Notes under the pieces: generated by a model | Database searches by the model: none | Told to the model about the DNA's origin: nothing | Seen by the model: only the letters and a program-made list of their open reading frames with translations | Shown: one piece after another, positions 32,579-33,700 of the stretch | Numbering within the stretch: position 1 is the first letter of the stretch | Layout: each line of letters opens with the position of its first letter | Translations under genes and position numbers: made by a program | NCBI GenBank assembly: GCA_020439945.1 | Contig: JAGRPB010000047.1 | Span: 1 to 33,700, forward strand | DNA length: 33,700 bases | Direction: 5' to 3' | Source: Verrucomicrobiia bacterium | GTDB lineage: Bacteria; Verrucomicrobiota; Verrucomicrobiia; Verrucomicrobiales; DEV007

Positions 32579-33136
32579 TCAGGCTTCGACCGCCTCCACG
32601 GCCGTGGCTCCGATCGATTCGAGAAATTCCTTCGTTTTTTCGACCCGGAATTTCGGGTCCTTGGCTTCGATGACGAGCACGAAGCCGTCGTCGGAGAATT
32701 TCTTGAAAAGTTCGGATTCGAAAAGCGGGTGATTCCACCGGGGAAGCAGCAGGAAAAGCAGCAGCCCGAACAAGGTCGCGAAGGCCGACAGCAGGATGGT
32801 CAGCTCGAACATGACCGGGAAGAAGGCCGGCACCGTGTTCAGGTTGGTCGGCTTGCCCTGAACGACCGTGGGATACAAATTGACCTGGGTGAAAAACTCC
32901 AGCGTGAACGCGGTGAGGAAACCGGTCAAACCACCGCCGAGCACGACGGCGGAGAGCCAGGACTTTTTCATGCCCATGGCGTGATCCATGCCGTGGACCG
33001 GAAACGGGGTGTGGACATCCCAGCGCTTGAATCCGGCGTCGCGCACCTTTTCGGCGGCATGATAGAGATCTGACGCGCTTTCAAATTCGGCCACATACCC
33101 GAAGGGCTGCTTGGTGCTGGTAGCGGTGGTGCTCAC
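32579..33136 (-). CDS. actD: Alternative complex III subunit ActD (DUF3341)
   Basis: The 185-residue protein has the DUF3341 pattern: a soluble N-terminus (FGYVAEFESASDLYHAAEKV), the segment RWDVHTPFPVHGMDHAMGM, and two transmembrane helices (about 60-83 and 107-131) joined by a loop with GKPTNLNTVPAFFPVMFELT. It ends with a short ferredoxin-like C-terminus. ActD holds no cofactor and stabilises the complex next to ActC. The start is GTG 33136-33134; the next ATG codons are inside conserved sequence. It lies 43 bp after actC. Confidence 0.93.
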   Translation of the reverse strand: MSTTATSTKQPFGYVAEFESASDLYHAAEKVRDAGFKRWDVHTPFPVHGMDHAMGMKKSWLSAVVLGGGLTGFLTAFTLEFFTQVNLYPTVVQGKPTNLNTVPAFFPVMFELTILLSAFATLFGLLLFLLLPRWNHPLFESELFKKFSDDGFVLVIEAKDPKFRVEKTKEFLESIGATAVEAVEA

Positions 33137-33179
33137 GGCGGTATCTGAGAAATCGGCGGCAGGGTTGACTATTCAGGGA

Positions 33180-33700
33180 TCAGGCCTCGGAACCTCCGGG
33201 GCGACGGCTTTCCTTGATCTTCTTCCAATCGTGATAATGCGGATCCGCCTGCGGCAACACGCCCTTCACTTCGGCCACGGCGATCACCGGCAGGAAGCGG
33301 ATGAACAGGAGGAACAGGCTCATGAAGAGACCGAAGGTTCCGCAGAACATGAGCTTCTCCACCCAGCTGGGGTGATAGATTCCCCACTGCGCCGGCAGGA
33401 AGTCGACCGAGATCGAGGTCGGAATGATCACGAATCGCTCGAACCACATCCCGGCGTTCACGAAGTTGGCGACAATGAAAACGACCCACAGATTTTTCCG
33501 CGCCTTCTCGAACCAGAAGATCTGGGGAGAGATCACATTGCAGAAGAACATGCAGTAGTAGTAGTAGCGATAGGGACCGCTGAGGATACGAAGATGGAAG
33601 GCGTCGGTCTCGAACTTGTTGGCGCCGTAGTAGCTGATGAACAGCTCCATGATGTAGGCGTAGCCCACGATCGTGCCGGTCAGCAGGATGATCTTCGCCA
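33180..33700 (-). CDS. actC: Alternative complex III subunit ActC (NrfD/PsrC-like), C-terminal part
   Basis: The gene enters from the right edge; about 172 C-terminal codons are present and the frame is open to base 33698. ActC is the NrfD/PsrC-type membrane subunit that helps form the quinol site. Visible segments include YIMELFISYYGANKFETDAF, then GPYRYYYYCMFFCNVISPQ, a WFERFVIIPTS motif, and a final helix (FGLFMSLFLLFIRFLPVIAV) before a polar tail. These match the C-terminal third of ActC. actA and actB, expected upstream, would lie beyond the window. The stop is followed by actD. Confidence 0.92.
   Translation of the reverse strand, partial: AKIILLTGTIVGYAYIMELFISYYGANKFETDAFHLRILSGPYRYYYYCMFFCNVISPQIFWFEKARKNLWVVFIVANFVNAGMWFERFVIIPTSISVDFLPAQWGIYHPSWVEKLMFCGTFGLFMSLFLLFIRFLPVIAVAEVKGVLPQADPHYHDWKKIKESRRPGGSEA

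Noticed and set aside
1..33700. CRISPR arrays, tRNA or rRNA genes, insertion sequences, integrases and attachment sites
   Set aside because: No regularly spaced repeats, cloverleaf or ribosomal sequence, transposase motifs or flanking duplications were recognised on either strand.

Overview
The window looks like a chromosomal piece of a Verrucomicrobiota bacterium (PVC superphylum). The base composition is high G+C. There is a giant secreted cytochrome of the WD40/DUF1549/DUF1553 type that is largely confined to Planctomycetota and Verrucomicrobiota. The respiratory chain is built on alternative complex III. The assignment rests on gene content alone; no rRNA or tRNA gene was seen.

Layout, left to right. 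(1) 1-629: the 5' part of an AAA+ ATPase gene (minus strand), cut by the window edge, with a striking palindromic control region over its start. (2) 630-7157, minus strand: a 1718-residue secreted cytochrome/WD40/DUF1549/DUF1553 protein and a di-haem cytochrome c peroxidase, separated by a strong terminator. (3) 7275-16568: mostly plus-strand housekeeping and envelope genes. These are a YeiH-type transporter, an ArnT/PMT-type glycosyltransferase, a Bax-inhibitor-1 family protein, a GT2 glycosyltransferase, prfB with its programmed +1 frameshift, a secreted papain-fold (C39-like) protein and trmD. A secreted nitrilase-family hydrolase and a short recO lie on the minus strand. (4) 16604-33700, all minus strand: a 17-kb respiratory block read right to left. 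It runs actC-actD-actE-actF, an Ala/Pro/Lys-rich membrane protein, a ccoN-like gene, ccoO-like, membrane cytochrome c, coxA, coxC, subunit IV, two small membrane proteins, coxB, ctaA (haem A synthase), ctaB (haem O synthase), sco (copper chaperone), a DUF420-DUF1573 fusion, and a membrane rhodanese.

How the genes work together. Alternative complex III oxidises quinol and passes electrons to c-type haems. The aa3-type (A1) oxidase encoded by coxA/B/C/IV reduces oxygen, and ctaA, ctaB, sco and DUF420 supply its haem A and copper. Between the two complexes lies the most unusual part of the window. A CcoN homologue is well conserved in overall sequence but has lost all three CuB histidines, the catalytic tyrosine, the haem b3 ligand and one haem b ligand. 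It is paired with an intact mono-haem CcoO and a tethered mono-haem cytochrome c. CoxC carries a predicted periplasmic insertion of about 285 residues ending in a His-rich tract, and ActF carries a coiled-coil insertion of about 95 residues. I infer an ACIII/CcoNO-like/cytochrome c/aa3 assembly in which the degenerate CcoN is a scaffold rather than an oxidase. This is a hypothesis from sequence only.
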